DNA of 64,000 nt from an uncultured Marinobacterium sp. (GTDB lineage Bacteria; Pseudomonadota; Gammaproteobacteria; Pseudomonadales; Balneatricaceae): positions 1-64,000 of the forward strand of contig CANMWJ010000017.1 of the NCBI GenBank assembly GCA_947501565.1, read 5' to 3'. The notes beneath the pieces were generated by a model. The model was not told the origin of the DNA and ran no database searches. It saw only the letters and a program-made list of their open reading frames with translations. Below, piece by piece: positions 19,672-34,191 of this stretch (position 1 is its first letter; the number at the start of each line of letters is the position of its first letter). The position numbers and the translations under genes were made by a program.

Positions 19672-19703
19672 AATTACCTCTTTCCTACGTCCCTCTCATG
19701 CTC

Positions 19704-19737
19704 AAAAACGCCAACACCTCGCGGCGTTAGCGTTTTT
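19704..19737 (-). other. hairpin with terminator-like flanks between rplN and rplX
   Basis: An imperfect stem (AAAAACGC and AACGCC against GGCGTT and GCGTTTTT) lies in the 96-bp gap. On the minus strand it ends in TTTTT. It resembles a weak intrinsic terminator inside an operon, so partial attenuation between rplN and the ten genes after it is possible. Confidence 0.5.
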
Positions 19738-19767
19738 ACATAAACCAAACTACTCGGAGTTTGATCT

Positions 19768-20136
19768 TTACAGCACTTCAGGCGCCAGGGAAACGATTTT
19801 CATGAACTTCTCGGAACGAAGCTCACGCGTTACTGGGCCAAAGATACGAGTACCGATTGGTGCATCGTTAGCGTTCAGCAGAACCGCTGAGTTAGTATCA
19901 AAGCGGATTACTGAGCCGTCTGGACGACGAACACCTTTACGGGTACGTACCACAACAGCCTTCAGGACCTGACCTTTCTTCACCTTGCCACGCGGAATTG
20001 CTTCCTTGACGGTAACTTTAATAATGTCACCGACGCTTGCGTAACGACGGTGAGAACCGCCGAGGACCTTAATACACTGCACACGCTTAGCACCGCTGTT
20101 GTCAGCGACATCAAGCATAGATTCAGTCTGAATCAT
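19768..20136 (-). CDS. rplN: 50S ribosomal protein L14
   Basis: L14 lies at the subunit interface and binds 23S rRNA. It has 122 residues, with [20 protein letters not shown] at the start and the basic block [17 protein letters not shown] in the middle. It is the first gene of the spc operon. The spc promoter precedes it and overlaps the rpsQ stop codon. Confidence 0.98.
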   Translation of the reverse strand: MIQTESMLDVADNSGAKRVQCIKVLGGSHRRYASVGDIIKVTVKEAIPRGKVKKGQVLKAVVVRTRKGVRRPDGSVIRFDTNSAVLLNANDAPIGTRIFGPVTRELRSEKFMKIVSLAPEVL

Positions 20137-20161
20137 GGTCTACTCCACAAACTCTGTGTAA

Positions 20162-20187
20162 GGTCCGCTGCCTGTGACAACGGACCG
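20162..20187 (-). other. hairpin in the spc leader
   Basis: A perfect 6-bp stem GGTCCG / CGGACC with a 14-nt loop lies between the spc promoter and rplN. It would be in the 5' untranslated leader. The role is unknown. Confidence 0.4.
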
Positions 20188-20208
20188 ACAATTGGAGCGA
20201 GGGTGCGT

Positions 20209-20237
20209 ATATTACACCTTCGCTGCGCGCTCTTCAA
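20209..20237 (-). promoter_or_regulatory. sigma-70 promoter of the spc operon
   Basis: On the minus strand TTGAAG (20237-20232) and TAATAT (20214-20209) are 17 bp apart. The -35 box is inside rpsQ and the -10 box includes the rpsQ stop codon TAA. A GC-rich stretch (CGCACCC) follows. In E. coli the spc promoter is also placed between rpsQ and rplN. Confidence 0.75.
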
Positions 20238-20475
20238 TACGAACCAGTGCCCAAGTTTTAGACTTGGAGTGAGGACGGGTTTCCGCGATGGTTACCAGAT
20301 CGCCCTGCTGACACTCGTTTTTCTCATCGTGAGCGTGCAGTTTGGTGGAGCGTTTCATGAATTTTCCGTAGATCGGATGTTTCTCTTTACGCTCAACCAG
20401 AACTGTGATGGTTTTATCCATCTTGTCACTGACAACACGGCCAGTAACAGTACGAGTACGTTTTTCTGCGCTCAT
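20212..20475 (-). CDS. rpsQ: 30S ribosomal protein S17
   Basis: S17 is a primary 16S rRNA binder with an OB fold. It has 87 residues: [20 protein letters not shown], then [20 protein letters not shown]. It is the last gene of the S10 operon, starting 2 bp after rpmC. Its 3' end doubles as the spc promoter. Confidence 0.98.
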   Translation of the reverse strand: MSAEKRTRTVTGRVVSDKMDKTITVLVERKEKHPIYGKFMKRSTKLHAHDEKNECQQGDLVTIAETRPHSKSKTWALVRIEERAAKV

Positions 20476-20477
20476 TC

Positions 20478-20669
20478 TTAGTTACCTGCCTTCTCGTTGA
20501 GTACAGTTTTTACGCGAGCGATGTCGCGACGAACCTGACCCAACAGGTGATTCTGTGCCAGCTGACCGGTGGTTTTCTGCATGCGCAGGTTAAACTGCTC
20601 TTTCAGAAGACCCAACAGTTCCTGCTGAAGCTCATCAACGGACTTCTCACGTAGTTCGTTCGCTTTCAT
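20478..20669 (-). CDS. rpmC: 50S ribosomal protein L29
   Basis: L29 lies beside the peptide exit tunnel and helps dock the signal recognition particle. The 63-residue protein begins [18 protein letters not shown] and has [20 protein letters not shown], the family pattern. The ATG at 20669 overlaps the rplP stop codon by one base (TGATG); a GTG one codon earlier is possible but less likely. Confidence 0.97.
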   Translation of the reverse strand: MKANELREKSVDELQQELLGLLKEQFNLRMQKTTGQLAQNHLLGQVRRDIARVKTVLNEKAGN

Positions 20670-21082
20670 CACATCACCGTACGCTTAACAACAGTTGTAG
20701 AAACAGGCAGCTTAGCGGCAGCCAGTGCGAAGGCTTCGTTTGCAAGCTCTTCTGGTACACCGCTCATTTCGAACAGGACCTTGCCTGGCTGAATCTGGGC
20801 CACCCAGTATTCAACACTACCTTTACCTTTACCCATACGCACTTCAAGAGGCTTAGAGGTAATCGGCTTGTCAGGGAATACGCGGATCCAGATCTTACCA
20901 CCACGTTTTACGTGACGTGTCATGGTACGACGAGCCGCCTCGATCTGACGGGAAGTGATACGACCACGACCAGTCGCTTTCAAGGCAATCTCACCAAAGC
21001 TTACTTTGCTACCGCGCTGTGCCAGACCGCGGTTGCGGCCTTTCATTACCTTACGGTATTTCAGTCGTTTAGGTTGCAGCAT
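20669..21082 (-). CDS. rplP: 50S ribosomal protein L16
   Basis: L16 organises the A-site region of the 50S subunit. The 137 residues begin [20 protein letters not shown]. They include [19 protein letters not shown] and [20 protein letters not shown], the latter in the loop near the tRNA elbow. Confidence 0.98.
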   Translation of the reverse strand: MLQPKRLKYRKVMKGRNRGLAQRGSKVSFGEIALKATGRGRITSRQIEAARRTMTRHVKRGGKIWIRVFPDKPITSKPLEVRMGKGKGSVEYWVAQIQPGKVLFEMSGVPEELANEAFALAAAKLPVSTTVVKRTVM

Positions 21083-21093
21083 CGACGTCTACC

Positions 21094-21774
21094 TCACTTA
21101 CCTTTCTTCTTAGGCGCTTTCTTCTCGGCACGTACCTGTTCGATACCACCCAGAATCTCACCCTTGAAGATCCAGACTTTAACGCCGATCACACCGTAAG
21201 TGGTGTGCGCTTCGTAAGTAGCGTAATCGATGTCAGCACGCAGAGTGTGCAGCGGCACACGGCCTTCACGATACCACTCAGTACGCGCGATCTCAGCGCC
21301 ACCCAGACGACCGCTCACCTGAATCTTGATACCTTTGGCACCCAGACGCATAGCGTTCTGTACCGCACGCTTCATAGCGCGACGGAACATAACACGACGC
21401 TCCAGCTGGCTAGCAACGCTCTGTGCTACCAGTTTGCCGTCCAGTTCAGGCTTACGAACTTCTTCGATGTTGATGTGAACAGGCACGCCCATCATCTGAG
21501 AAACAGCGTTACGCAGTTTCTCCACATCTTCACCTTTCTTACCAATCACGATGCCCGGACGAGCAGTGTGAATGGTGATCTTAGCATTCTGTGCAGGACG
21601 CTCGATCTCGATGCGGCTTACAGATGCTTTCTCGAGCTGCTTCTCCAGGTACGCACGTACCTCGAGGTCGTTCAGCAGCTTGCTTGCGTATTCTGACTTG
21701 TCCGCATACCACACAGAAGTGTGATCTTTAACGACACCAAGTCGTATACCGGTCGGATGTACTTTCTGACCCAT
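21094..21774 (-). CDS. rpsC: 30S ribosomal protein S3
   Basis: S3 lines the mRNA entry channel and helps helicase activity. The 226 residues contain a KH domain ([20 protein letters not shown]) and the C-terminal block [20 protein letters not shown]. The tail is lysine-rich. Confidence 0.98.
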   Translation of the reverse strand: MGQKVHPTGIRLGVVKDHTSVWYADKSEYASKLLNDLEVRAYLEKQLEKASVSRIEIERPAQNAKITIHTARPGIVIGKKGEDVEKLRNAVSQMMGVPVHINIEEVRKPELDGKLVAQSVASQLERRVMFRRAMKRAVQNAMRLGAKGIKIQVSGRLGGAEIARTEWYREGRVPLHTLRADIDYATYEAHTTYGVIGVKVWIFKGEILGGIEQVRAEKKAPKKKGK

Positions 21775-21796
21775 AACAAACTCTCCTAGCAGTCGC

Positions 21797-22129
21797 TTAG
21801 TCAGCCACTTTTACGGTGATGTGGCAGGAACGCTTCAGAATACGATCTGCGCGACCCTTCGCACGCGGCTTGATGCGTTTCATAGTCATACCTTCGTCAA
21901 CGAAGATAGTAGAAACGCGCAGCTCATCAATATCAGCACCTTCGTTATGCTCCGCATTCGCGATAGCAGACTCCAGTACTTTCTTAACAAGCGCCGCACC
22001 TTTTTTCGGGCTGTACGCCAGGATGTTCAGAGCTTCGCCCACAGACTTGCCACGGATCTGGTCAGCAACCAGACGGGCTTTCTGAGCTGAGATGCGGGCG
22101 CCTTTCAGTTTAGCGGCAACTTCCATCAT
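21797..22129 (-). CDS. rplV: 50S ribosomal protein L22
   Basis: L22 lines the exit tunnel through a long hairpin loop. The 110 residues contain [20 protein letters not shown] and the loop region [18 protein letters not shown]. The loop shows no deletion of the kind seen in macrolide-resistant strains. Two adjacent ATG codons could start it; both give the same core. Confidence 0.97.
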   Translation of the reverse strand: MMEVAAKLKGARISAQKARLVADQIRGKSVGEALNILAYSPKKGAALVKKVLESAIANAEHNEGADIDELRVSTIFVDEGMTMKRIKPRAKGRADRILKRSCHITVKVAD

Positions 22130-22139
22130 CTAACTCCTC

Positions 22140-22415
22140 TTATCGCTTGGCTTTCTTATCCGCTGCGTGGCCACGGTAAGTACGTGTAGCAGCGAATTCG
22201 CCCAGTTTATGACCGACCATGTCCTCAGTGACAAACACTGGAACGTGCTGGCGACCGTTATGTACTGCAATCGTCAAACCGACAAAGTTCGGGAAGACGG
22301 TAGAGCGACGAGACCAAGTCTTGATCGGACGACGGTCGTTGCTCTCAATTGCAGCCTCTACTTTTTTCAGCAGGTGAAGGTCGATAAATGGACCTTTCTT
22401 CAGTGAACGTGGCAC
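22140..22415 (-). CDS. rpsS: 30S ribosomal protein S19
   Basis: S19 lies in the 30S head and contacts S13. It has 91 residues, with [20 protein letters not shown] at the start and the block [20 protein letters not shown] at the end. Order rplB-rpsS-rplV is standard. Confidence 0.98.
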   Translation of the reverse strand: MPRSLKKGPFIDLHLLKKVEAAIESNDRRPIKTWSRRSTVFPNFVGLTIAVHNGRQHVPVFVTEDMVGHKLGEFAATRTYRGHAADKKAKR

Positions 22416-22434
22416 AACTGTATCCTCAACCTAA

Positions 22435-23262
22435 TTATTTGGCTTGACGACGGCGTACGATCAGCTTATCGGTACGCTTATTCTTACGGGTCTTATGACC
22501 TTTAGTTGGTACACCCCATGGAGTAACAGGGTGACGACCACCAGAGGTACGACCTTCACCACCACCGTGCGGGTGATCTACCGGGTTCATCGCAACACCG
22601 CGAACGGTTGGGCGAACACCACGCCAGCGCTTAGCACCAGCTTTACCCAGCTGACGCAGGGAGTGTTCAGAGTTGCTGACTTCACCCAGAGTTGCGCGGC
22701 AGTCCACCAGGACTTTACGCATCTCACCGGAACGCAGACGCAGGGTAGCGTAAGCACCTTCACGCGCAACCAGCTGAGCGGAAGTACCTGCGGAACGAGC
22801 CATCTGAGCGCCTTTACCAGGCTTCAGCTCGATACAGTGCACAACAGAACCCACTGGGATGTTACGCAGCGGCATGCAGTTACCTGGCTTGATCTCAGTC
22901 TCGGAACCGGACTGGATAGTAGCACCAGCTGCAACGCCTTTAGGAGCGATGATGTAACGACGCTCACCGTCTGCGTATTTCAGCAGCGCGATGTGCGCGG
23001 AACGGTTTGGATCGTATTCCAGACGCTCTACAACGGCTGGGATACCGTCTTTGTTACGACGGAAATCGATAACACGGTACTGCTGTTTGTGACCACCACC
23101 TACGTGACGAGTGGTGATACGACCGTAGTGGTTACGACCGCCGCTTTTGGTTTTCTTCTCAACCAGCGGCGCGTATGGCTTACCCTTGTGCAGGTCAGCG
23201 TTAACCACTTTAACGACATGACGACGTCCAGCAGAGGTCGGCTTAGTTTTAATCACTGCCAT
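22435..23262 (-). CDS. rplB: 50S ribosomal protein L2
   Basis: L2 is needed for subunit association and the peptidyl transferase centre. The 275 residues contain the catalytic-region block [20 protein letters not shown], with the conserved histidine, and a basic C terminus ([19 protein letters not shown]). Confidence 0.99.
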   Translation of the reverse strand: MAVIKTKPTSAGRRHVVKVVNADLHKGKPYAPLVEKKTKSGGRNHYGRITTRHVGGGHKQQYRVIDFRRNKDGIPAVVERLEYDPNRSAHIALLKYADGERRYIIAPKGVAAGATIQSGSETEIKPGNCMPLRNIPVGSVVHCIELKPGKGAQMARSAGTSAQLVAREGAYATLRLRSGEMRKVLVDCRATLGEVSNSEHSLRQLGKAGAKRWRGVRPTVRGVAMNPVDHPHGGGEGRTSGGRHPVTPWGVPTKGHKTRKNKRTDKLIVRRRQAK

Positions 23263-23277
23263 TTTTTAAACCCCCAA

Positions 23278-23574
23278 TCACTCGCCACCGAGGAAATCAA
23301 TCTCAGAGCCATCAGCCAGGCATACGTACGCTTTGCGAACGTCATTGCGCTTGCCGAAACCACGCGCGGTACGCTTGGTTTTGCCCTTAACGTTGACGAT
23401 GTTGACGCCTTTAACTTTAACGTCGAACAGCTCTTCAACAGCTTTCTTGATTTCTGGTTTGGTAGCGTCTTTAGTAACGCGGAACACCACCTGCTGAGAA
23501 CCTTCAGCTACGATGGTTGCCTTCTCAGAGATGTGCGGACCCAACAGCACTTGAAAGATGCGTTCCTGGTTCAT
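23278..23574 (-). CDS. rplW: 50S ribosomal protein L23
   Basis: L23 surrounds the exit tunnel and docks trigger factor and the signal recognition particle. In its 98 residues the block [16 protein letters not shown] is near the start and the long loop [16 protein letters not shown] follows. It overlaps rplD by 4 bp. Confidence 0.98.
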   Translation of the reverse strand: MNQERIFQVLLGPHISEKATIVAEGSQQVVFRVTKDATKPEIKKAVEELFDVKVKGVNIVNVKGKTKRTARGFGKRNDVRKAYVCLADGSEIDFLGGE

Positions 23575-24176
23575 GCGAGCACCTCCTCAACCTTCTTCAG
23601 TGCAGCAACAGTTACCAGCACCTTGTCGAAACCGACCAGGCTTACTGGATCTACACCTGCAGCGTCGCGTACGTCAACGTGTGGTACGTTGCGCGCAGCC
23701 AGGTACAGGTTCTGTTCTACGTCTTCAGTGATCAGCAGTACGTTAGACAGGTCAAGCTCGTTCAGCTTGGCCACAAACTGTTTAGTTTTAGGAGATTCCA
23801 GAGCGAAATCTTCTACAACCACCAGACGGTCCTGACGAACCAGCTCAGAGAAGATACAACGCATCGCAGCGCGATACATTTTCTTGTTTACTTTCTGAGA
23901 ATGGTCACGTGGCTGTGCAGCGAAAGTTACGCCACCCGCACGCCAGATTGGAGAACGGGAAGTACCCGCACGAGCACGACCCGTGCCCTTCTGACGCCAA
24001 GGTTTAGCACCACCACCAGATACCGCAGAGCGGTTTTTCTGGGCTTTAGTACCCTGACGAGCACCGGCCAGGTATGCAGTCACAACCTGATGTACCAGCG
24101 CTTCGTTGAATTCTTTACCAAAAGCCAGGTCGGAAACTTCTACCGAACCGTTAGCTCCAGCTAAATTCAGATTCAT
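23571..24176 (-). CDS. rplD: 50S ribosomal protein L4
   Basis: L4 lines the exit tunnel and in E. coli also represses the S10 operon at its leader. The 201 residues contain [20 protein letters not shown], the tunnel loop. Note that the S10 leader here is short, so E. coli-type L4 control is doubtful. Confidence 0.98.
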   Translation of the reverse strand: MNLNLAGANGSVEVSDLAFGKEFNEALVHQVVTAYLAGARQGTKAQKNRSAVSGGGAKPWRQKGTGRARAGTSRSPIWRAGGVTFAAQPRDHSQKVNKKMYRAAMRCIFSELVRQDRLVVVEDFALESPKTKQFVAKLNELDLSNVLLITEDVEQNLYLAARNVPHVDVRDAAGVDPVSLVGFDKVLVTVAALKKVEEVLA

Positions 24177-24187
24177 TTCAAACCCCC

Positions 24188-24826
24188 TTAGGCGCCGACT
24201 TTAACAGCCGGTTTAACGATTACGTCACCGCCGGTTGCGCCCGGAACAGCACCTTTGATCAACAGCAGGTTGCGTTCAGCGTCAACGCGAACAACTTCCA
24301 GAGTCTGAACAGTTACCTGCTCAGCACCCATGTGACCTGCCATCTTCTTGCCTTTCCACACGCGGCCAGGAGTCTGACACTGACCAATAGAACCCGGAGC
24401 ACGGTGAGACAGAGAGTTACCGTGAGTCGCGTCCTGAGTAGAGAAGTTCCAGCGCTTAACGCCACCCTGGAAACCTTTACCTTTGGACTGACCAGTAACG
24501 TCTACTTTCTGACCTGCTTCGAAGCGCGCAACAGTCAGCTCATCGCCAACGTTGACTTCTTCGCCACCTGACAGGCGGAACTCCCACAAACCACGACCAG
24601 CTTCAACACCAGCTTTGGCAAAGTTACCTGCTTCCGGTTTAGCCAGGCGGTTAGCCTTTTTAGAACCGGTAGTAACCTGTACCGCTGCGTAGCCGTCTGT
24701 GTCTTCGCTTTTTACGCGAGTAACACGGTTCGGTTCCACTTCGATGACGGTGACTGGCACGGACTGACCGTCTTCAGTGAAGACACGTGTCATACCCGCT
24801 TTACGTCCGATAAGACCTACAGACAT
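24188..24826 (-). CDS. rplC: 50S ribosomal protein L3
   Basis: L3 reaches the peptidyl transferase centre with its central extension. The 212 residues contain [20 protein letters not shown] and [20 protein letters not shown], covering the glutamine that is methylated by PrmB in E. coli. A 123-bp gap separates it from rpsJ, longer than in E. coli. Confidence 0.98.
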   Translation of the reverse strand: MSVGLIGRKAGMTRVFTEDGQSVPVTVIEVEPNRVTRVKSEDTDGYAAVQVTTGSKKANRLAKPEAGNFAKAGVEAGRGLWEFRLSGGEEVNVGDELTVARFEAGQKVDVTGQSKGKGFQGGVKRWNFSTQDATHGNSLSHRAPGSIGQCQTPGRVWKGKKMAGHMGAEQVTVQTLEVVRVDAERNLLLIKGAVPGATGGDVIVKPAVKVGA

Positions 24827-24949
24827 TTCTTAAAAACCTCTTGCCAGTTGTGTACGGGGCTGTTACCCACTACGGCTGCCCTTTCCAGAGCATTCCACAC
24901 TAAATGAGCGCTTCATTAATAAATTAAATCTGCGCAGTGCCTTTTTTGA

Positions 24950-25261
24950 TTAGCCGAGGCTGATCTGCACTTCTACACCCGCAGCAAGGTCCAGCTTCAT
25001 CAGTGCGTCAACTGTTTTTTCAGTTGGCTCAACGATGTCCAGAACACGCTTGTGAGTACGGATTTCATACTGATCGCGAGCGTCTTTGTTGACGTGCGGA
25101 GAAACCAGAACTGTGTAGCGTTCTTTGCGGGTTGGAAGTGGGATCGGGCCACGCACCTGAGCACCCGTCCGCTTTGCAGTATCTACGATTTCCTGCGCGG
25201 AAGAGTCGATCAGGCGATGATCAAAGGCTTTCAGACGAATACGAATTTTCTGATTCTGCAT
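24950..25261 (-). CDS. rpsJ: 30S ribosomal protein S10
   Basis: S10 is part of the 30S head and, with NusB, of transcription antitermination complexes. The 103-residue form begins [23 protein letters not shown] at 25270 (adding MIE) has an AGGA at better spacing (5 bp against 14 bp), so the true start may be that GTG. I keep the ATG because it matches the family start. First gene of the S10 operon. Confidence 0.95.
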   Translation of the reverse strand: MQNQKIRIRLKAFDHRLIDSSAQEIVDTAKRTGAQVRGPIPLPTRKERYTVLVSPHVNKDARDQYEIRTHKRVLDIVEPTEKTVDALMKLDLAAGVEVQISLG

Positions 25262-25332
25262 TTCGATCACACAATTCCTAACGAATTATTTTACGGCATA
25301 GCCGACCACCCCCCATAACGAGGGGGACGCAA

Positions 25333-25361
25333 ATATTACTCACTATGCCCGATGTGGTCAA
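25333..25361 (-). promoter_or_regulatory. sigma-70 promoter of the S10 operon
   Basis: On the minus strand TTGACC (25361-25356) and TAATAT (25338-25333) are separated by 17 bp. The transcript would start near 25326, leaving a leader of only about 55-65 nt, with one small hairpin (CCCCC / GGGGG, 25308-25326). Confidence 0.8.
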
Positions 25362-25380
25362 GTTTATTTTTTAACCAATA

Positions 25381-25410
25381 AAAAAGGCCCCCAATTGGGA
25401 GCCTTTTTTT
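25381..25410 (-). terminator. intrinsic terminator of the str operon
   Basis: AAAAAGGC and CCCAATTGGG form a self-complementary stem closed by GCCTTTTTTT. It follows the tuf1 stop codon by 14 bp and lies just before the S10 promoter. A- and T-runs on both sides allow action in both directions. Confidence 0.88.
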
Positions 25411-25424
25411 CAGATCAGAGAGTA

Positions 25425-26648
25425 TTACTCGATGATCTTAGATACAACGCCTGCACCTACAGTACGACCACCTTCACGGATAGCAAAACGCAGACCGTCT
25501 TCCATCGCGATTGGGTTGATCAGGGTAACATCCATCTGGATGTTATCACCAGGCATTACCATTTCCACACCTTCTGGCAGCTCTACAGCACCAGTGATGT
25601 CAGTTGTACGGAAGTAGAACTGTGGACGGTAACCTTTGAAGAATGGAGTGTGACGACCACCTTCTTCTTTGGACAGTACGTATACTTCACCTTCGAAACG
25701 AGTGTGAGGAGTGATGGAACCTGGCTTCGCCAGTACCTGACCACGCTCAACTTCGTCACGCTTAGTACCACGCAGCAGCGCACCGATGTTCTCACCTGCA
25801 CGACCTTCGTCCAGCAGCTTACGGAACATCTCTACACCAGTACAGGTAGTAGTGGTGGTTTCTTTGATACCAACGATTTCGATCTCGTCACCAACGTTAA
25901 CGATACCACGCTCTACACGGCCAGTTACTACAGTACCACGACCGGAGATAGAGAATACGTCCTCGATAGGCATCAGGAACGGCTGATCGATAGCACGCTC
26001 TGGCTCTGGGATGTAAGAGTCCAGTGCTTCTACCAGCTTCTTAACAGCGGTAGTACCCAGCTCGTTGTCGTCTTCGCCGTTCAGCGCCATCAGAGCGGAA
26101 CCAGCGATGATTGGAGTGTCGTCACCTGGGAATTCGTAAGTGTCCAGCAGCTCACGGATTTCCATTTCAACCAGTTCCAGCATCTCTTCGTATTCTTCAG
26201 AGTCAACGCCGCCGCAATCTTCAGCCAGCAGGTCAGCTTTGTTCAGGAATACTACGATGTACGGTACACCTACCTGACGAGACAGCAGGATGTGCTCACG
26301 AGTCTGAGGCATAGGGCCGTCAGTCGCGCCACATACCAGGATCGCGCCATCCATCTGCGCAGCACCGGTGATCATGTTTTTAACATAGTCAGCGTGTCCT
26401 GGGCAGTCTACGTGTGCGTAGTGACGGATAGTAGAATCGTACTCAACGTGAGAAGTTGCGATGGTGATACCACGCTCACGTTCTTCTGGTGCGTTATCGA
26501 TCTGGTCGAACGCCTTCATTTCACCGCCGAAAACTTCCGCACATACGCGAGTCAGGGCAGCAGTCAGTGTAGTTTTGCCGTGGTCAACGTGGCCGATAGT
26601 ACCAACGTTAACGTGCGGCTTGGAGCGTTCAAATTGTTCTTTAGCCAC
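25425..26648 (-). CDS. tuf: elongation factor Tu, copy 1 (str operon)
   Basis: EF-Tu delivers aminoacyl-tRNA to the ribosome. The 407 residues include the G1 motif GHVDHGKT (19-26), DCPGH, NKAD, and the beta-barrel domains 2 and 3. A short insertion compared with E. coli (394 aa) lies around [17 protein letters not shown]. The start codon is GTG, with AAGAGG upstream. The protein appears identical to copy 2 at 41980-43203, while silent base differences exist. It is the last gene of rpsL-rpsG-fusA-tuf. Confidence 0.98.
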   Translation of the reverse strand: MAKEQFERSKPHVNVGTIGHVDHGKTTLTAALTRVCAEVFGGEMKAFDQIDNAPEERERGITIATSHVEYDSTIRHYAHVDCPGHADYVKNMITGAAQMDGAILVCGATDGPMPQTREHILLSRQVGVPYIVVFLNKADLLAEDCGGVDSEEYEEMLELVEMEIRELLDTYEFPGDDTPIIAGSALMALNGEDDNELGTTAVKKLVEALDSYIPEPERAIDQPFLMPIEDVFSISGRGTVVTGRVERGIVNVGDEIEIVGIKETTTTTCTGVEMFRKLLDEGRAGENIGALLRGTKRDEVERGQVLAKPGSITPHTRFEGEVYVLSKEEGGRHTPFFKGYRPQFYFRTTDITGAVELPEGVEMVMPGDNIQMDVTLINPIAMEDGLRFAIREGGRTVGAGVVSKIIE

Positions 26649-26679
26649 GGTTAATACCTCTTAAACGAAAGGGCAATAA

Positions 26680-28773
26680 TTAATTCTTGTTAATTACAGC
26701 GTCTGCGACGTTTTGCGGCGCTTCTGCGTAATCATCAAATTCCATAGAGTAGGTCGCACGACCCTGAGTAGCGGAACGCAGATCAGTTGCGTAACCAAAC
26801 ATTTCACCCAGAGGCACCTGTGCATTGATGACCTTACCGGAAGAGCTGTCTTCCATACCCTGAACAAGGCCACGGCGTCGGTTCAGGTCTCCCATCACGT
26901 CACCCATGTACTCTTCAGGTGTAACTACCTCTACTTTCATCATCGGCTCTAGCAGGCACGGGCTTGCTTCCTGCGCGTACTTTTTCAGCGCCTGAGATGC
27001 TGCGATTTTAAACGCCATCTCGTTGGAGTCAACCTCGTGGAAAGAACCATCGTGAAGACGGGCTTTCAGGCCGATAAGCGGGTAGCCGGCGATAACGCCG
27101 TTTTGCATCTGTTCGGCGATACCTTTTTCGATTGCCGGAATGTATTCCTTAGGAATCGCACCCCCAACGATCTCGTTGATGAACTCCAATCCTTCCTCAT
27201 CGGACGGACTGAATTCCACAACAACGTGACCATACTGACCGCGACCACCAGACTGACGGGCAAACTTGTGGTTCGCATCGACGGACTGGCGGATTTTCTC
27301 GCGGTAGGCAACCTGTGGCTTACCGATGTTTGCCTCTACCTTGAACTCGCGCTTCATACGATCAACGAGGATATCAAGGTGAAGCTCACCCATACCGGAA
27401 ATTATAGTCTGACCCGTTTCCTGGTCAGTCTCTACACGGAAAGATGGGTCTTCCTGCGCAAGCTTACCCAGCGCAATACCCATTTTTTCCTGATCCGCCT
27501 GGGACTTAGGTTCTACTGCAACAGAGATAACCGGCTCAGGAAACTCCATACGCTCCAGCACGATGACACTGTCGGATGCACACAGGGTGTCACCGGTGGT
27601 CACGTCTTTCATACCGATCAGAGCCGCGATGTCGCCTGCACGAACCTCTTTGATCTCTTCACGGTTATTGGAGTGCATCTGCACCATACGACCGACACGT
27701 TCTTTCTTGGTCTTAACGGAGTTCATCACACTGTCACCAGAGTTAAGAACACCAGAGTAGACACGAACGAAAGTCAGCGTACCCACGAATGGGTCGGTAG
27801 CGATCTTGAATGCCAGCGCCGCAAACGGCGCATCATCATCTGCTTCACGGGTTGCGACTGTTTCATCGGCATCGTCCAGCGTACCTTCGATCGCCTTAAC
27901 ATCGATCGGAGACGGCATGTATTCGATAACCGCATCCAGCACTGCCTGGACACCCTTGTTCTTAAATGCTGAACCACACTGCATCAGAACAAGGTCGTTA
28001 TCCAGGGTGCGCTGACGCAGACCCGCTTTAATCTCTTCTTCGGACAACTCACCTTCTTCAAGGTATTTGTCCATCAGCTCTTCAGACGCCTCGGCTGCTG
28101 CTTCGATCATCTCTTCGCGCAGCTCTTCGGCTTTATCCTGAAGATCTGCAGGGATATCCTGCAGCTCGTAGCTCATGCCCTGATCGGCTTCGTTCCACAT
28201 AATGGCTTTCATGCGGATCAGGTCAACAACGCCTTTAAACTCGTCTTCTGCACCAATTGGGAAATTGATAGGCACTGCATTAGCACCCAGACGATCCTTC
28301 AGCTGGTCAACGACCATAAAGAAGTCAGCACCGGCACGGTCCATCTTATTGACGAATACCATACGCGGCACTTCGTACTTGTTTGCCTGACGCCATACAG
28401 TCTCGGTCTGAGGCTGCACACCGGAAGACGCACAAAGCACAACCACGGCACCATCAAGCACACGCAGGGAACGCTCTACTTCAATAGTGAAGTCAACGTG
28501 CCCTGGGGTGTCGATGATATTGATGCGGTGGTCTTCAAACTGCTGGTTCATCCCTTTCCAGAAACACGTGGTCGCTGCAGACGTGATGGTAATACCGCGC
28601 TCCTGCTCCTGCTCCATCCAATCCATGGTTGCGGCGCCATCATGCACCTCACCAATTTTATGGGACAGACCAGTGTAGAACAGTACACGTTCGGTAGTTG
28701 TCGTCTTGCCAGCGTCTACGTGCGCACAGATACCAATGTTACGGTAACGTGCGATAGGAGTTTTACGAGCCAC
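26680..28773 (-). CDS. fusA: elongation factor G
   Basis: EF-G is the translocation GTPase. The 697 residues contain the P-loop AHVDAGKT (17-24), the switch II block [13 protein letters not shown], and the domain IV block with [12 protein letters not shown]. The fusidic acid-contact regions look normal. It lies 18 bp after rpsG and 31 bp before tuf1. Confidence 0.99.
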   Translation of the reverse strand: MARKTPIARYRNIGICAHVDAGKTTTTERVLFYTGLSHKIGEVHDGAATMDWMEQEQERGITITSAATTCFWKGMNQQFEDHRINIIDTPGHVDFTIEVERSLRVLDGAVVVLCASSGVQPQTETVWRQANKYEVPRMVFVNKMDRAGADFFMVVDQLKDRLGANAVPINFPIGAEDEFKGVVDLIRMKAIMWNEADQGMSYELQDIPADLQDKAEELREEMIEAAAEASEELMDKYLEEGELSEEEIKAGLRQRTLDNDLVLMQCGSAFKNKGVQAVLDAVIEYMPSPIDVKAIEGTLDDADETVATREADDDAPFAALAFKIATDPFVGTLTFVRVYSGVLNSGDSVMNSVKTKKERVGRMVQMHSNNREEIKEVRAGDIAALIGMKDVTTGDTLCASDSVIVLERMEFPEPVISVAVEPKSQADQEKMGIALGKLAQEDPSFRVETDQETGQTIISGMGELHLDILVDRMKREFKVEANIGKPQVAYREKIRQSVDANHKFARQSGGRGQYGHVVVEFSPSDEEGLEFINEIVGGAIPKEYIPAIEKGIAEQMQNGVIAGYPLIGLKARLHDGSFHEVDSNEMAFKIAASQALKKYAQEASPCLLEPMMKVEVVTPEEYMGDVMGDLNRRRGLVQGMEDSSSGKVINAQVPLGEMFGYATDLRSATQGRATYSMEFDDYAEAPQNVADAVINKN

Positions 28774-28791
28774 AACTCAATCCTCAGCAGT

Positions 28792-29778
<987 letters not shown>

Positions 29779-29844
29779 TTAGCAAACTCCACGTTTTGAT
29801 GGGCACCATAAAAAACTGAATTCTTTTGAATCCAGTCACAAAAG

Positions 29845-29872
29845 GGGCCGGAATTGTACTCAATTCCGGCCC
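29845..29872 (-). terminator. hairpin terminator after rpoC, overlapped by the str promoter
   Basis: A perfect 12-bp stem GGGCCGGAATTG / CAATTCCGGCCC encloses a 4-nt loop. On the minus strand CCCCTTTTGTG follows, giving a short T-run. It lies 24 bp after the rpoC stop codon. The -10 box of a promoter for rpsL falls in its loop and 3' arm. Confidence 0.75.
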
Positions 29873-29882
29873 ATAACGTCAA
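29853..29882 (-). promoter_or_regulatory. sigma-70 promoter of the str operon
   Basis: On the minus strand TTGACG (29882-29877) and TACAAT (29858-29853) are 18 bp apart. A GC-rich stretch TCCGGCCCC follows the -10 box. A start near 29846 would fall in the second arm of the rpoC terminator stem, so str transcripts would lack the hairpin. Confidence 0.65.
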
Positions 29883-29896
29883 ACATTGAATATATT

Positions 29897-34120
<4,224 letters not shown>

Positions 34121-34150
34121 TATTTCTAGCTCCTCACGGAGTTAATGCCT

Positions 34151-34170
34151 GGGGCCGGCGTACCGGCCCC
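34151..34170 (-). other. GC-rich hairpin between rpoB and rpoC
   Basis: GGGGCCGG pairs with CCGGCCCC around a 4-nt loop. There is no T-run, so it is not a terminator. It would stabilise or mark the intercistronic mRNA. Confidence 0.5.
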
Positions 34171-34191
34171 CGCCTGATTACGGTTAAGTCC

